Shown here: piece after piece, positions 1-5,241 of the stretch | How the letters are laid out: every line of letters starts with the position of its first letter | How positions within the stretch are numbered: position 1 is the stretch's first letter | Notes under the pieces: model-generated | Seen by the model: only the letters and a program-made list of their open reading frames with translations | What the model was told of the DNA's origin: nothing | The model's database searches: none | Made by a program: the position numbers and the translations under genes | Origin: Crocinitomicaceae bacterium | GTDB taxonomy: Bacteria; Bacteroidota; Bacteroidia; Flavobacteriales_D; Crocinitomicaceae | Direction of reading: 5' to 3' | DNA length: 5,241 bases | Assembly: GCA_027084145.1 (NCBI GenBank) | Contig: JALWLM010000196.1 | Span: 1-5,241 of the forward strand

Positions 1-196
1 TAATTTTTTTAATTCTACTTTGCTCCATGAAATAATCCGCAGCATAATAGAAAATAGCTGCAGCTATAATACCTCCGGATATTACGGTAAAATATGTTTC
101 CCAAAAACTAAAATTAAACTTGGCTCCAAGGAATGGAGCAAACATGAACTTAACAGTAGATAATAAAAATAGAGTAATAAATTTACCAAAAACCAT
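1..196 (-). CDS. Small integral membrane protein, partial (C-terminus beyond left edge)
   Basis: The frame is open from an ATG at 196-194 to the left edge, giving 65 codons with no stop, so the C-terminus is missing. The product is hydrophobic. A first membrane segment spans about residues 4-24 (FGKFITLFLLSTVKFMFAP and on), and a second about 35-52, rich in small residues (ISGGIIAAAIFYYAA). A charged stretch (MEQSRIKK) begins near residue 57. The start is chosen because it lies 8 bp after the upp stop codon, so the two genes are very probably co-transcribed from the upp promoter. I do not recognise the family. It resembles short, uncharacterised membrane proteins of Flavobacteriia with a KFxFAPxxG-like first helix, but that is memory, not a search. 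A role in uracil uptake would be speculation, since the visible part does not look like a UraA-type permease. Confidence 0.7.
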   Translation of the reverse strand, partial: MVFGKFITLFLLSTVKFMFAPFLGAKFNFSFWETYFTVISGGIIAAAIFYYAADYFMEQSRIKKI

Positions 197-204
197 CTTA
201 TTCG

Positions 205-852
205 TTATAATTTTTCTCCAAATGCCAAATCTCCCGCATCACCAAGACCGGGAACAATATATGATTGAGCTGTTAATTCTATATCTATTGCACCGATAAA
301 GTACTCTGTGGTATCAGGTAAATGTTTTTTTAGATATTCTAATGCTTCCGGAGAAGCAATGGCAGAAGCAATAAAAAGTTTTTTAGGCATCCCCTGTTTT
401 AATAATGCTTTATAGCTAAGTACCATAGACTTTCCGGTGGCAAGCATTGGGTCGTTAATGATTAACACTTTTTTATCGATTGAGGGAGCAGCCATATACT
501 CTACATAGATTTCAAAATCTTCTGCAGTTGTATGTTTTCGGTATGCCGAAACAAAAGCACTTTGGGCTTTATCAAAATAATTAAGAAAACCTATATGCAT
601 TCCTAAACCTGCTCGTAGGATTGTTGCAATAACCGGTTGCTCTTTGAGTATCGGCGTAGGAGCAATACCTAATGGTGTTTGAATGTCTGCTGTTTCGTAC
701 TCAAGTTTCTTTGAAATTTCATAAGCCATGATTTCAGAGATGCGTTCTAAATTCCTTCTAAATCGCATTCTGTCTTTTTGTATCTCAATATCACGTAATT
801 CAGCAAGGAAACATGAAAAAATAGAATTTGTCTTTGATAGATGGTGAATCAT
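205..852 (-). CDS. upp: Uracil phosphoribosyltransferase
   Basis: This cytoplasmic pyrimidine-salvage enzyme joins uracil to 5-phosphoribosyl-1-diphosphate (PRPP), giving UMP and diphosphate. The 215-residue length is typical of the family. The PRPP-binding loop is DPMLATGKS at residues 134-142 (bases 427-453), preceded by the usual hydrophobic strand VLII. The uracil-binding signature YIVPGLGDAGD is at 198-208 near the C-terminus, and the conserved LRAGL lies at 79-83. The N-terminal segment IHHLSKTNS and the KDRMRFRRNLERI helix match flavobacterial UPRTs as I remember them. One small oddity is Asn133 before the loop Asp, where many homologues have Val. The start at 852 is supported by a promoter about 25 bp upstream and by the IHHL N-terminus. 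The gene is divergent from dnaK and precedes the membrane gene at 1-196 by 8 bp. No attenuator or PyrR-type leader is visible, because the predicted leader is only about 20 nt. Confidence 0.97.
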   Translation of the reverse strand: MIHHLSKTNSIFSCFLAELRDIEIQKDRMRFRRNLERISEIMAYEISKKLEYETADIQTPLGIAPTPILKEQPVIATILRAGLGMHIGFLNYFDKAQSAFVSAYRKHTTAEDFEIYVEYMAAPSIDKKVLIINDPMLATGKSMVLSYKALLKQGMPKKLFIASAIASPEALEYLKKHLPDTTEYFIGAIDIELTAQSYIVPGLGDAGDLAFGEKL

Positions 853-877
853 ATACTTATGTTTTTGCTTTGTTCTT

Positions 878-908
878 CAAAAATATAAGAAATAATTATA
901 TAATTCAA
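878..908 (-). promoter_or_regulatory. Predicted Bacteroidota-type promoter of upp
   Basis: Read on the minus strand, the box TATTTTTG (885-878) is an exact match to the Bacteroidota primary-sigma -7 consensus TAnnTTTG. A TTG (908-906) lies 20 bp upstream, within the usual spacing for the -33 element. Transcription would start near base 871, leaving a leader of about 20 nt before the upp ATG. The spacer contains a perfect 12-bp AT-only palindrome (894-905, AATTATATAATT), which could be chance in such AT-rich sequence or a repressor site. Confidence 0.6.
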
Positions 909-930
909 TGTGGATATAACAATATAAGTT

Positions 931-950
931 TAAAAGATAAAAAAAGATAA
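931..950 (+). repeat. Short tandem direct repeat in the upp/dnaK spacer
   Basis: Two adjacent 10-bp units, TAAAAGATAA (931-940) and AAAAAGATAA (941-950), differ at only the first base. The unit length is close to one helical turn, which would suit a DNA bend or paired protein sites. The sequence is simple and A-rich, so chance is a fair explanation. It lies between the upp promoter and the TGACA cluster in front of dnaK. Confidence 0.35.
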
Positions 951-967
951 GAGAGTTGTTGAAAAAG

Positions 968-1023
968 TGACAAAACTGACATATTTTCTTGTCTTAATTA
1001 CTTTTTCTATGACATGGATGTCA
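968..1023 (+). promoter_or_regulatory. Cluster of TGACA/TGTCA half-sites upstream of dnaK (candidate operator)
   Basis: Five copies of one pentamer or its complement sit within 56 bp: TGACA at 968 and 977, TGTCT (one mismatch) at 990, TGACA at 1010 and TGTCA at 1019. The last two form a 14-bp inverted repeat, TGACAT-GG-ATGTCA (1010-1023). The cluster is 106-161 bp upstream of the dnaK start and, being GC-containing, stands out from the A/T-rich spacer around it. No CIRCE element (TTAGCACTC-N9-GAGTGCTAA) and no sigma-32-type promoter is present, so this is the best candidate for stress control of dnaK here. Which protein binds it, and whether it activates or represses, cannot be told from the sequence. 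Confidence 0.45.
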
Positions 1024-1128
1024 CATTTTTATTTTTTTTTACATTTTTTTAAAGATTTACAAAATACAAGCAAATATTAAAAGTTCAAAGATTAGTTAAA
1101 TTAGTAAACAATTAAAAAACATAAAATT

Positions 1129-3024
1129 ATGGGTAAAATAATAGGGATAGATTTAGGGACAACCAACTCTTGTGTTGCTGTAATGGAAGGGAATGAGCCG
1201 GTTGTTATTGCGAATTCTGAAGGAAGAAGAACAACGCCTTCTGTAGTTGCATTTTTAGATGGTGGAGAAATAAAAGTAGGAGATCCAGCTAAACGACAAG
1301 CGATTACAAACCCTGAAAGAACGATTTATTCAATTAAACGTTTTATGGGATTGCCTTATGAAAAAGCAAAAGAAGAAATAAAAAGAGTTGCTTATAAGGT
1401 GGTTAATGATAACGGTATGCCTAAGGTGGAAATTGATGGTAGAAAATATACACCACAAGAAATATCAGCAATGATTCTTCAAAAAATGAAGAAAACAGCA
1501 GAGGATTATTTAGGGCAAGAAGTAACAGAGGCAGTTATTACCGTTCCGGCATATTTTGATGATGCTCAAAGACAAGCGACAAAAGATGCGGGAGAAATTG
1601 CGGGATTAAAAGTTCGTAGAATCATTAATGAGCCGACAGCTGCTGCATTAGCTTACGGACTAGATAAAAAAGGAAAAGATCAAAAAGTTGTAGTATTTGA
1701 CTTTGGTGGAGGTACACATGATGTTTCTATCTTAGAATTAGGTGACGGTGTGTTTGAGGTGTTATCTACAGATGGAGATACTCACTTAGGAGGTGATGAT
1801 GTTGACGATGCAATTATTAATTGGTTGGCAGATGAGTTCCAAAAAGAATACAATGTGGATTTAAGAAAAGATCCAATGGCGCTTCAAAGATTAAAAGAAG
1901 CTGCTGAAAAAGCAAAAATAGAATTGTCATCATCTACTTCAACAGAGATTAACTTACCTTATATCATGCCTGTTGATGGTGTGCCTAAACACTTAGTGAA
2001 GACATTACAAAGATCACAATTTGAAAAATTAATTGCAGATATTGTTGATAGAACAATAGAACCTTGTAAGTCAGCATTGAAAAATGCAGGATTATCTGTA
2101 AGTGATATTGATGAGGTCATATTAGTAGGAGGATCTACAAGAATTCCGGCAATCCAAGAAGCGGTTAAAAAATTCTTTGGAAAAGAACCTTCAAAAGGAG
2201 TAAATCCTGATGAGGTAGTAGCTTTAGGAGCAGCGATTCAAGGAGGAGTATTGGCCGGAGATGTAAAGGATGTACTTTTATTGGATGTAATCCCATTATC
2301 AGTTGGAATCGAAACCATGGGAGGTGTGTTTACAAAGCTTATTGAAGCAAATACAACAATTCCAACCAAGAAATCAGAGGTGTTCTCTACAGCGACAGAT
2401 AACCAACCGGCAGTAGATATTCATGTTTTACAAGGAGAGCGTCCAATGGCTGCAGATAATAAAACTTTAGGAAGATTCCAGTTAACGGATATTCCACCTG
2501 CACCAAGAGGAGTGCCTCAAATTGAAGTGACGTTTGATATCGATGCAAATGGAATTATGAATATCTCAGCAAAAGATAAGGCAACAGGAAAAGAGCAATC
2601 TATTAAGATTGAAGCTTCTTCAGGGTTAACAGAAGAAGAAATTGAAAGAATGAAAGCCGAAGCTGAAGCAAATGCGGAAGCTGATAGAAAGAAAAAAGAA
2701 GAAGCTGAATTATTAAATAAAGCTGATTCAATGATTTTCCAGACAGAGCGTCAGTTGAAAGAAAACGGTGATAAATTACCTGCTGATAAGAAAAAGGAAA
2801 TTGAAGATGCTATTGCAGAATTGAAAAAAGAATTTGAAGCAAAAAATATCGCAAGTTTGCAACCTGCAATGGATAAATTAGAATCGATTTTCCAAGAAGC
2901 ATCTAAGCAAATGTATGATCAAACAGCAGGAGGAGGTGCAAGTGATTCTTCAGCTGGAGATACAAGTAGTTCTTCAGATGACGAAGTAACAGATGTAGAT
3001 TTTGAAGAAGTAGAAGATAAATAA
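1129..3024 (+). CDS. dnaK: Molecular chaperone DnaK (Hsp70)
   Basis: This is a cytoplasmic ATP-driven chaperone that binds exposed hydrophobic peptide segments and cycles with DnaJ and the nucleotide exchanger GrpE. The 631 residues cover all domains. The ATPase domain spans about 1-380, with phosphate loop GIDLGTTNS (6-14), AVITVPAYFDD (135-145), DFGGGTHD (191-198) and ILVGGSTRIP (331-340). The allosteric linker VLLLD is at 382-386. The beta substrate-binding domain runs to about 500 and holds NTTIPTK, LQGER and FDIDANGI. A helical lid follows from about 501 to 595. The tail is Gly/Ser/Asp-rich (598-620) and ends in the acidic VDFEEVEDK. His197 replaces the Phe common in the GGGTFD motif, which I recall as usual in Flavobacteriia. 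After the linker the sequence reads DVIPLSVGIE rather than the usual DVTPLSLGIE. The start gives the canonical MGKIIGIDLG, behind an A-rich leader without Shine-Dalgarno. No grpE or dnaJ is adjacent, and a terminator follows closely. Confidence 0.99.
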   Translation: MGKIIGIDLGTTNSCVAVMEGNEPVVIANSEGRRTTPSVVAFLDGGEIKVGDPAKRQAITNPERTIYSIKRFMGLPYEKAKEEIKRVAYKVVNDNGMPKVEIDGRKYTPQEISAMILQKMKKTAEDYLGQEVTEAVITVPAYFDDAQRQATKDAGEIAGLKVRRIINEPTAAALAYGLDKKGKDQKVVVFDFGGGTHDVSILELGDGVFEVLSTDGDTHLGGDDVDDAIINWLADEFQKEYNVDLRKDPMALQRLKEAAEKAKIELSSSTSTEINLPYIMPVDGVPKHLVKTLQRSQFEKLIADIVDRTIEPCKSALKNAGLSVSDIDEVILVGGSTRIPAIQEAVKKFFGKEPSKGVNPDEVVALGAAIQGGVLAGDVKDVLLLDVIPLSVGIETMGGVFTKLIEANTTIPTKKSEVFSTATDNQPAVDIHVLQGERPMAADNKTLGRFQLTDIPPAPRGVPQIEVTFDIDANGIMNISAKDKATGKEQSIKIEASSGLTEEEIERMKAEAEANAEADRKKKEEAELLNKADSMIFQTERQLKENGDKLPADKKKEIEDAIAELKKEFEAKNIASLQPAMDKLESIFQEASKQMYDQTAGGGASDSSAGDTSSSSDDEVTDVDFEEVEDK

Positions 3025-3046
3025 GAGTTGAATAACTCAATTAAGC

Positions 3047-3078
3047 AAAAGCCTCGAAAGAAACTTCGAGGCTTTTTT
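3047..3078 (+). terminator. Rho-independent terminator of dnaK, probably bidirectional
   Basis: A perfect 12-bp stem pairs AAAAGCCTCGAA (3047-3058) with TTCGAGGCTTTT (3065-3076) around a 6-nt loop. It is followed by a plus-strand T run (3073-3078). It starts 22 bp after the dnaK stop. Read on the minus strand the same hairpin ends in four T and lies 15 bp beyond the Sco stop codon, so it can serve both convergent genes, though more weakly for Sco. A smaller hairpin, GAGTT-GAAT-AACTC (3025-3038), sits directly after the dnaK stop. Confidence 0.9.
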
Positions 3079-3092
3079 ATATGGAAAAAGTT

Positions 3093-3758
3093 TTATTCTT
3101 CTCTTAAAAGAAGTTGAATATCTGTAATTAAAGAATCAATAGAAGAAGATCTTGTTCCGTCATAGTACCCTCTAATTCTCCTCTTTTTATCAACGAGTAC
3201 AAAATTGTTGGTATGGATAAAATCGCTTCCCGCATCACCTATATTTTCTGCTTCAGCAGGTTTTAATACAAAAAAAGATTTTCTAGCTAAAGAATATAAA
3301 TCAGATTTATTACCTGTTAAAAAGTGCCAATTCGGACCTGCATGATGTTTTTCTGCATATCGTTTTAACTGTTCAACAGTATCCACTTCCGGATGAACGG
3401 TAAAACTTAATATTTTAAAATCTTCATTTCTACCATAAACACTATCAATTCGACGCATTTGTTTATTCATGATAGGACATATACTGGAACAGGTTGTAAA
3501 AAAATACTCGGCAACAAATACTTTATTTTGAATTTCTTCATGAGTTATTGTATCACCATTTTGATTGACAAATGAAAAATCACCAATAGTATGGCCATAT
3601 CCTTTTCGTTCCAATAATAAGGAAGGATCTACAAGTTCTTTTTTTAAATCAACAGGGTTGATAACGGGTAGTTTTTTTTCTTTAGGCTGGTTGAGTATAT
3701 TATAAGCAGTGATGACACCTATAAGAAATATGACTAAAAAAAGGAGTAGTTTTTTCAT
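3093..3758 (-). CDS. Sco/SenC/PrrC family copper-binding thioredoxin-fold protein
   Basis: Sco proteins are membrane-anchored, face the periplasm, and help assemble the Cu-A centre of cytochrome c oxidase by delivering copper or reducing its cysteines. Residues 4-19 form one N-terminal hydrophobic segment behind Lys2-Lys3, with no lipobox Cys, so a signal anchor is more likely than a lipoprotein. The thioredoxin-like domain spans about 55-219. The metal/redox motif is CSSIC, with Cys90 and Cys94 in the context FFTTCSSICPIM, and the distant third ligand is His182 in FIHTNNFVLVD. All three copper ligands are therefore kept. SFTVHPEVDT (118-127) matches the family's SxTVDPxxDT region with His122 in place of Asp. 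At 221 residues it is of normal length. No oxidase or cytochrome gene is adjacent in the window, and the gene appears to be its own unit because a terminator separates it from the dehydrogenase upstream. No clear TAnnTTTG promoter is seen in the 67-bp gap. I cannot separate a copper chaperone from a thiol-disulfide reductase role by sequence alone. Confidence 0.92.
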   Translation of the reverse strand: MKKLLLFLVIFLIGVITAYNILNQPKEKKLPVINPVDLKKELVDPSLLLERKGYGHTIGDFSFVNQNGDTITHEEIQNKVFVAEYFFTTCSSICPIMNKQMRRIDSVYGRNEDFKILSFTVHPEVDTVEQLKRYAEKHHAGPNWHFLTGNKSDLYSLARKSFFVLKPAEAENIGDAGSDFIHTNNFVLVDKKRRIRGYYDGTRSSSIDSLITDIQLLLREE

Positions 3759-3782
3759 CTTTTAAAAATAGAAGTTAATATC

Positions 3783-3812
3783 AAAAACCGCCTTACATAA
3801 AATAAGGCGGTT
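3783..3812 (-). terminator. Rho-independent terminator of the acyl-CoA dehydrogenase gene
   Basis: On the minus strand a perfect 10-bp stem, AACCGCCTTA (3812-3803) with TAAGGCGGTT (3795-3786), closes a 7-nt loop. The stem is followed by a T run ending at 3783. It begins 13 bp after the dehydrogenase stop codon and lies 24 bp before the Sco start, so it should limit read-through from one gene to the next. Confidence 0.88.
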
Positions 3813-3825
3813 CATCGATACAATC

Positions 3826-5031
3826 TTATTTTTTCTTTTTTTCAGGCATCTCACGAGTGAAAGCCGGAATACCCGTGATGTCCATTCCTGTAATAAGTAA
3901 ATGTATATCATGAGTACCTTCATAAGTAAGAACAGATTCAAGGTTAGCCATGTGTCGCATCATAGAATATTCATTGGTAATCCCCATCGCTCCGTGGATT
4001 TGTCGAGCTTCTCTTGCGATATTAAGTGCTATTTCTACATTATTTCTTTTCGCCATTGATATTTGAGCGGAAGTAGCTCTTCCTTCATTTCGGAGTTGTC
4101 CCAGTCGGAAGGTTAAAAGTTGGGCTTTTGTAATTTCTGTGAGCATTTCGGCTAATTTCTTTTGGATTAATTGAAAAGCTCCAATAGGATGTCCGAACTG
4201 AATTCTTTCTTTAGAATATCGAACCGCTTGATCGTAGCAGTCCATAGCAGCACCAAGTGCTCCCCAAGCAATTCCGTATCGAGCTGAATCTAGACATGCT
4301 AAAGGTGCTCCAAGTCCGGATTTCCCGGGTAAGATATTACTTTTTGGGACTCGTACATTATCAAAAATCAACTCTCCTGTAGCAGATGCTCTAAGAGATA
4401 ATTTCCCGTGCATTTCAGGAGTAGAAAAACCTTCCATTCCTCTTTCAACAATTAATCCGTGAATACGCCCTTCTTCATTTTTAGCCCAAACAACAGCGAT
4501 ATCAGCAAAAGGAGCATTTGAAATCCACATTTTAGCTCCGTTTAAGATAACATAATCTCCGTCGTCTTTAAAATTACTAATCATTCCTCCGGGGTTAGAT
4601 CCATAATCAGGTTCGGTTAAGCCAAAGCACCCAATCATTTCTCCGGTAGCAAGTTTTGGTAAATATTTTTGTTTTTGTTCCTCAGAACCAAACTTCCATA
4701 TTGGGTACATTACCAATGAACTCTGAACAGAAGCCGTAGAACGAAGACCGGAGTCACATCGTTCTAATTCTTGCATGATAAGCCCGTAAGAAATTTGATC
4801 AAGCCCGGGACCACCATATTCAGCAGGGATGTAAGGACCGAATGCTCCTATCTCACCTAGTCCGGGAAGGATATGCATTGGGAATGTTGCTTTCTCATAA
4901 TGCTCATCAATGATTGGGGAAACTTCTTTTTTCACCCATGCTCGAGCAGCATCTCTAACTAATTTATGTTCTTCAGAAAGTAAATCATCCATGTTATAGT
5001 AATCAGGATGTGTGTATAAATCTGTTTTCAT
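3826..5031 (-). CDS. gcdH: Glutaryl-CoA dehydrogenase-type acyl-CoA dehydrogenase
   Basis: The closest family I recognise is glutaryl-CoA dehydrogenase, a cytoplasmic FAD enzyme. It oxidises and decarboxylates glutaryl-CoA to crotonyl-CoA in lysine and tryptophan breakdown, passing electrons to electron-transfer flavoprotein. At 401 residues it is full length. An N-terminal helical domain (about 15-130) is followed by the flavin-contact motif CFGLTEPDYGSNPG (135-148) and KMWISNAP (167-174) of the middle beta domain. The C-terminal helical domain holds RIQFG, FQLIQKKLAEMLTEI and ARQIHGAMGI. The catalytic base should be Glu371 in TYEGTHDIH (369-377). Residues aligned by eye with human Glu87, Arg94 and Tyr369, which handle the substrate carboxylate, are kept as Glu90, Arg97 and Tyr370. 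This favours the decarboxylating glutaryl enzyme over a simple short-chain dehydrogenase. The protein ends in a run of four Lys. It has its own promoter and terminator and no ETF or lysine-pathway neighbour here, so a broader substrate range cannot be excluded. Confidence 0.93.
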   Translation of the reverse strand: MKTDLYTHPDYYNMDDLLSEEHKLVRDAARAWVKKEVSPIIDEHYEKATFPMHILPGLGEIGAFGPYIPAEYGGPGLDQISYGLIMQELERCDSGLRSTASVQSSLVMYPIWKFGSEEQKQKYLPKLATGEMIGCFGLTEPDYGSNPGGMISNFKDDGDYVILNGAKMWISNAPFADIAVVWAKNEEGRIHGLIVERGMEGFSTPEMHGKLSLRASATGELIFDNVRVPKSNILPGKSGLGAPLACLDSARYGIAWGALGAAMDCYDQAVRYSKERIQFGHPIGAFQLIQKKLAEMLTEITKAQLLTFRLGQLRNEGRATSAQISMAKRNNVEIALNIAREARQIHGAMGITNEYSMMRHMANLESVLTYEGTHDIHLLITGMDITGIPAFTREMPEKKKK

Positions 5032-5061
5032 TTTGTGTGTTATAAATGTTTATAATGTTGG

Positions 5062-5094
5062 CAAATTTAGTCATATTTATTATTGAGCTACAAA
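5062..5094 (-). promoter_or_regulatory. Predicted Bacteroidota-type promoter of the acyl-CoA dehydrogenase
   Basis: On the minus strand TTTG (5094-5091) is followed after 21 bp by TAAATTTG (5069-5062). Both boxes match the Bacteroidota -33 TTTG and -7 TAnnTTTG consensus exactly, and the spacing is acceptable. Transcription would begin near base 5055, leaving a leader of roughly 25 nt before the ATG at 5031. This is the cleanest promoter in the window. Confidence 0.75.
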
Positions 5095-5143
5095 TTAGAT
5101 GTCAAAACTTTCTTATCTTCGAATTAAATTTATTTAATAAAAG

Positions 5144-5241
5144 ATGCTGATGGATTCCTTCTTATTAGTTACTATTCCTGAAAGATTAACACCAAGAAGT
5201 TCTTCGGAAATGATTATTGTAGGAGGAGGGCTTTTTTTATC
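5144..5241 (+). CDS. Start of an unrecognised protein, partial (runs off right edge)
   Basis: An open frame begins with ATG at 5144 (or the in-frame ATG at 5150) and continues for 32 full codons to the edge without a stop. The visible part contains MDSFLLVTIPERL, then a hydrophobic Gly-rich stretch, MIIVGGGLFL. The stretch may be the start of a membrane helix or a nucleotide-binding strand; too little is present to decide, and I do not recognise the family. Its leucine codons are mostly TTA and its arginines AGA, as in dnaK. The start follows an A/T-rich leader typical of the phylum. TATCTTCG (5114-5121) is one base from the -7 consensus but has no TTG at proper spacing. The gene would be divergent from the dehydrogenase. 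A competing minus-strand frame over the same bases (5134-5241) is less likely because it uses CTT rather than TTA for leucine. Confidence 0.45.
   Translation, partial: MLMDSFLLVTIPERLTPRSSSEMIIVGGGLFL

Noticed and set aside
208..216. The purine-rich GGAGAA-type sequence at the end of upp as a Shine-Dalgarno site for the membrane gene
   Set aside because: It falls on the codons of the UPRT C-terminus (GEK), and genes of this phylum seldom use Shine-Dalgarno sites; the start is supported by reading frame and spacing instead.
1026..1050. The T-rich tract before dnaK as a terminator
   Set aside because: No stable stem precedes the T run in the plus direction, and the tract fits general A/T-rich spacer composition.
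853..1128. A CIRCE/HrcA operator or sigma-32-type promoter upstream of dnaK
   Set aside because: The expected TTAGCACTC...GAGTGCTAA inverted repeat and the CTTGAA/CCCCAT boxes are absent from the whole spacer.
3763..3770. TATTTTTA (minus strand) as the Sco promoter
   Set aside because: It lies only 5 bp before the ATG, differs from the consensus at the last base, and the only nearby TTG is 11 bp away, too close for a -33 element.
5100..5104. A single TGTCA pentamer upstream of the acyl-CoA dehydrogenase, as a further member of the dnaK half-site set
   Set aside because: It is isolated, has no paired copy, and a lone pentamer is expected by chance; other single copies occur inside coding sequence.
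5134..5241. Minus-strand open frame ending at 5134 as the C-terminus of another gene
   Set aside because: It cannot be excluded, but its leucines are CTT and its isoleucines mainly ATA/ATC, unlike the neighbouring genes. The plus-strand frame has TTA/AGA/ATT use and a plausible start, so that one is preferred.

Overview
The window looks like an ordinary housekeeping stretch from a low-GC member of the Bacteroidota, most likely the class Flavobacteriia. The evidence is that two minus-strand genes have TTG/TTTG plus TAnnTTTG promoters, the starts have A-rich leaders rather than Shine-Dalgarno sites, TTA and AGA codons are common, and the UPRT, DnaK (GGGTHD variant) and Sco proteins read like flavobacterial versions. 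I assign the lineage by recognition, not by a search.

Layout, left to right. Bases 1-196 (minus) hold the first 65 codons of an unrecognised small membrane protein, cut by the window edge and lying 8 bp after upp. Bases 205-852 (minus) are upp, uracil phosphoribosyltransferase, with a good promoter just upstream. Bases 853-1128 are the divergent upp/dnaK spacer. It carries a short A-rich direct repeat and a cluster of TGACA/TGTCA half-sites, including a 14-bp palindrome. Bases 1129-3024 (plus) are a full-length, apparently single-gene dnaK ending at a strong hairpin terminator. Bases 3093-3758 (minus) are a membrane-anchored Sco/SenC protein converging on dnaK and sharing that hairpin. Bases 3826-5031 (minus) are a glutaryl-CoA dehydrogenase-type acyl-CoA dehydrogenase with a near-perfect promoter and its own terminator. 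From 5144 (plus) a new reading frame opens and runs off the right edge, divergent from the dehydrogenase.

The genes do not form one pathway. They cover pyrimidine salvage (upp), protein folding (dnaK), copper delivery or redox maturation of cytochrome oxidase (Sco) and lysine/tryptophan-type catabolism (glutaryl-CoA dehydrogenase). Terminators and promoters make most of them separate transcription units; only upp and the left membrane protein look co-transcribed. I see no mobile element, CRISPR array, RNA gene or defence system, and nothing that amounts to a new multi-gene system. The most interesting element is the half-site cluster upstream of dnaK, a candidate heat-shock control region in a window without a CIRCE operator.
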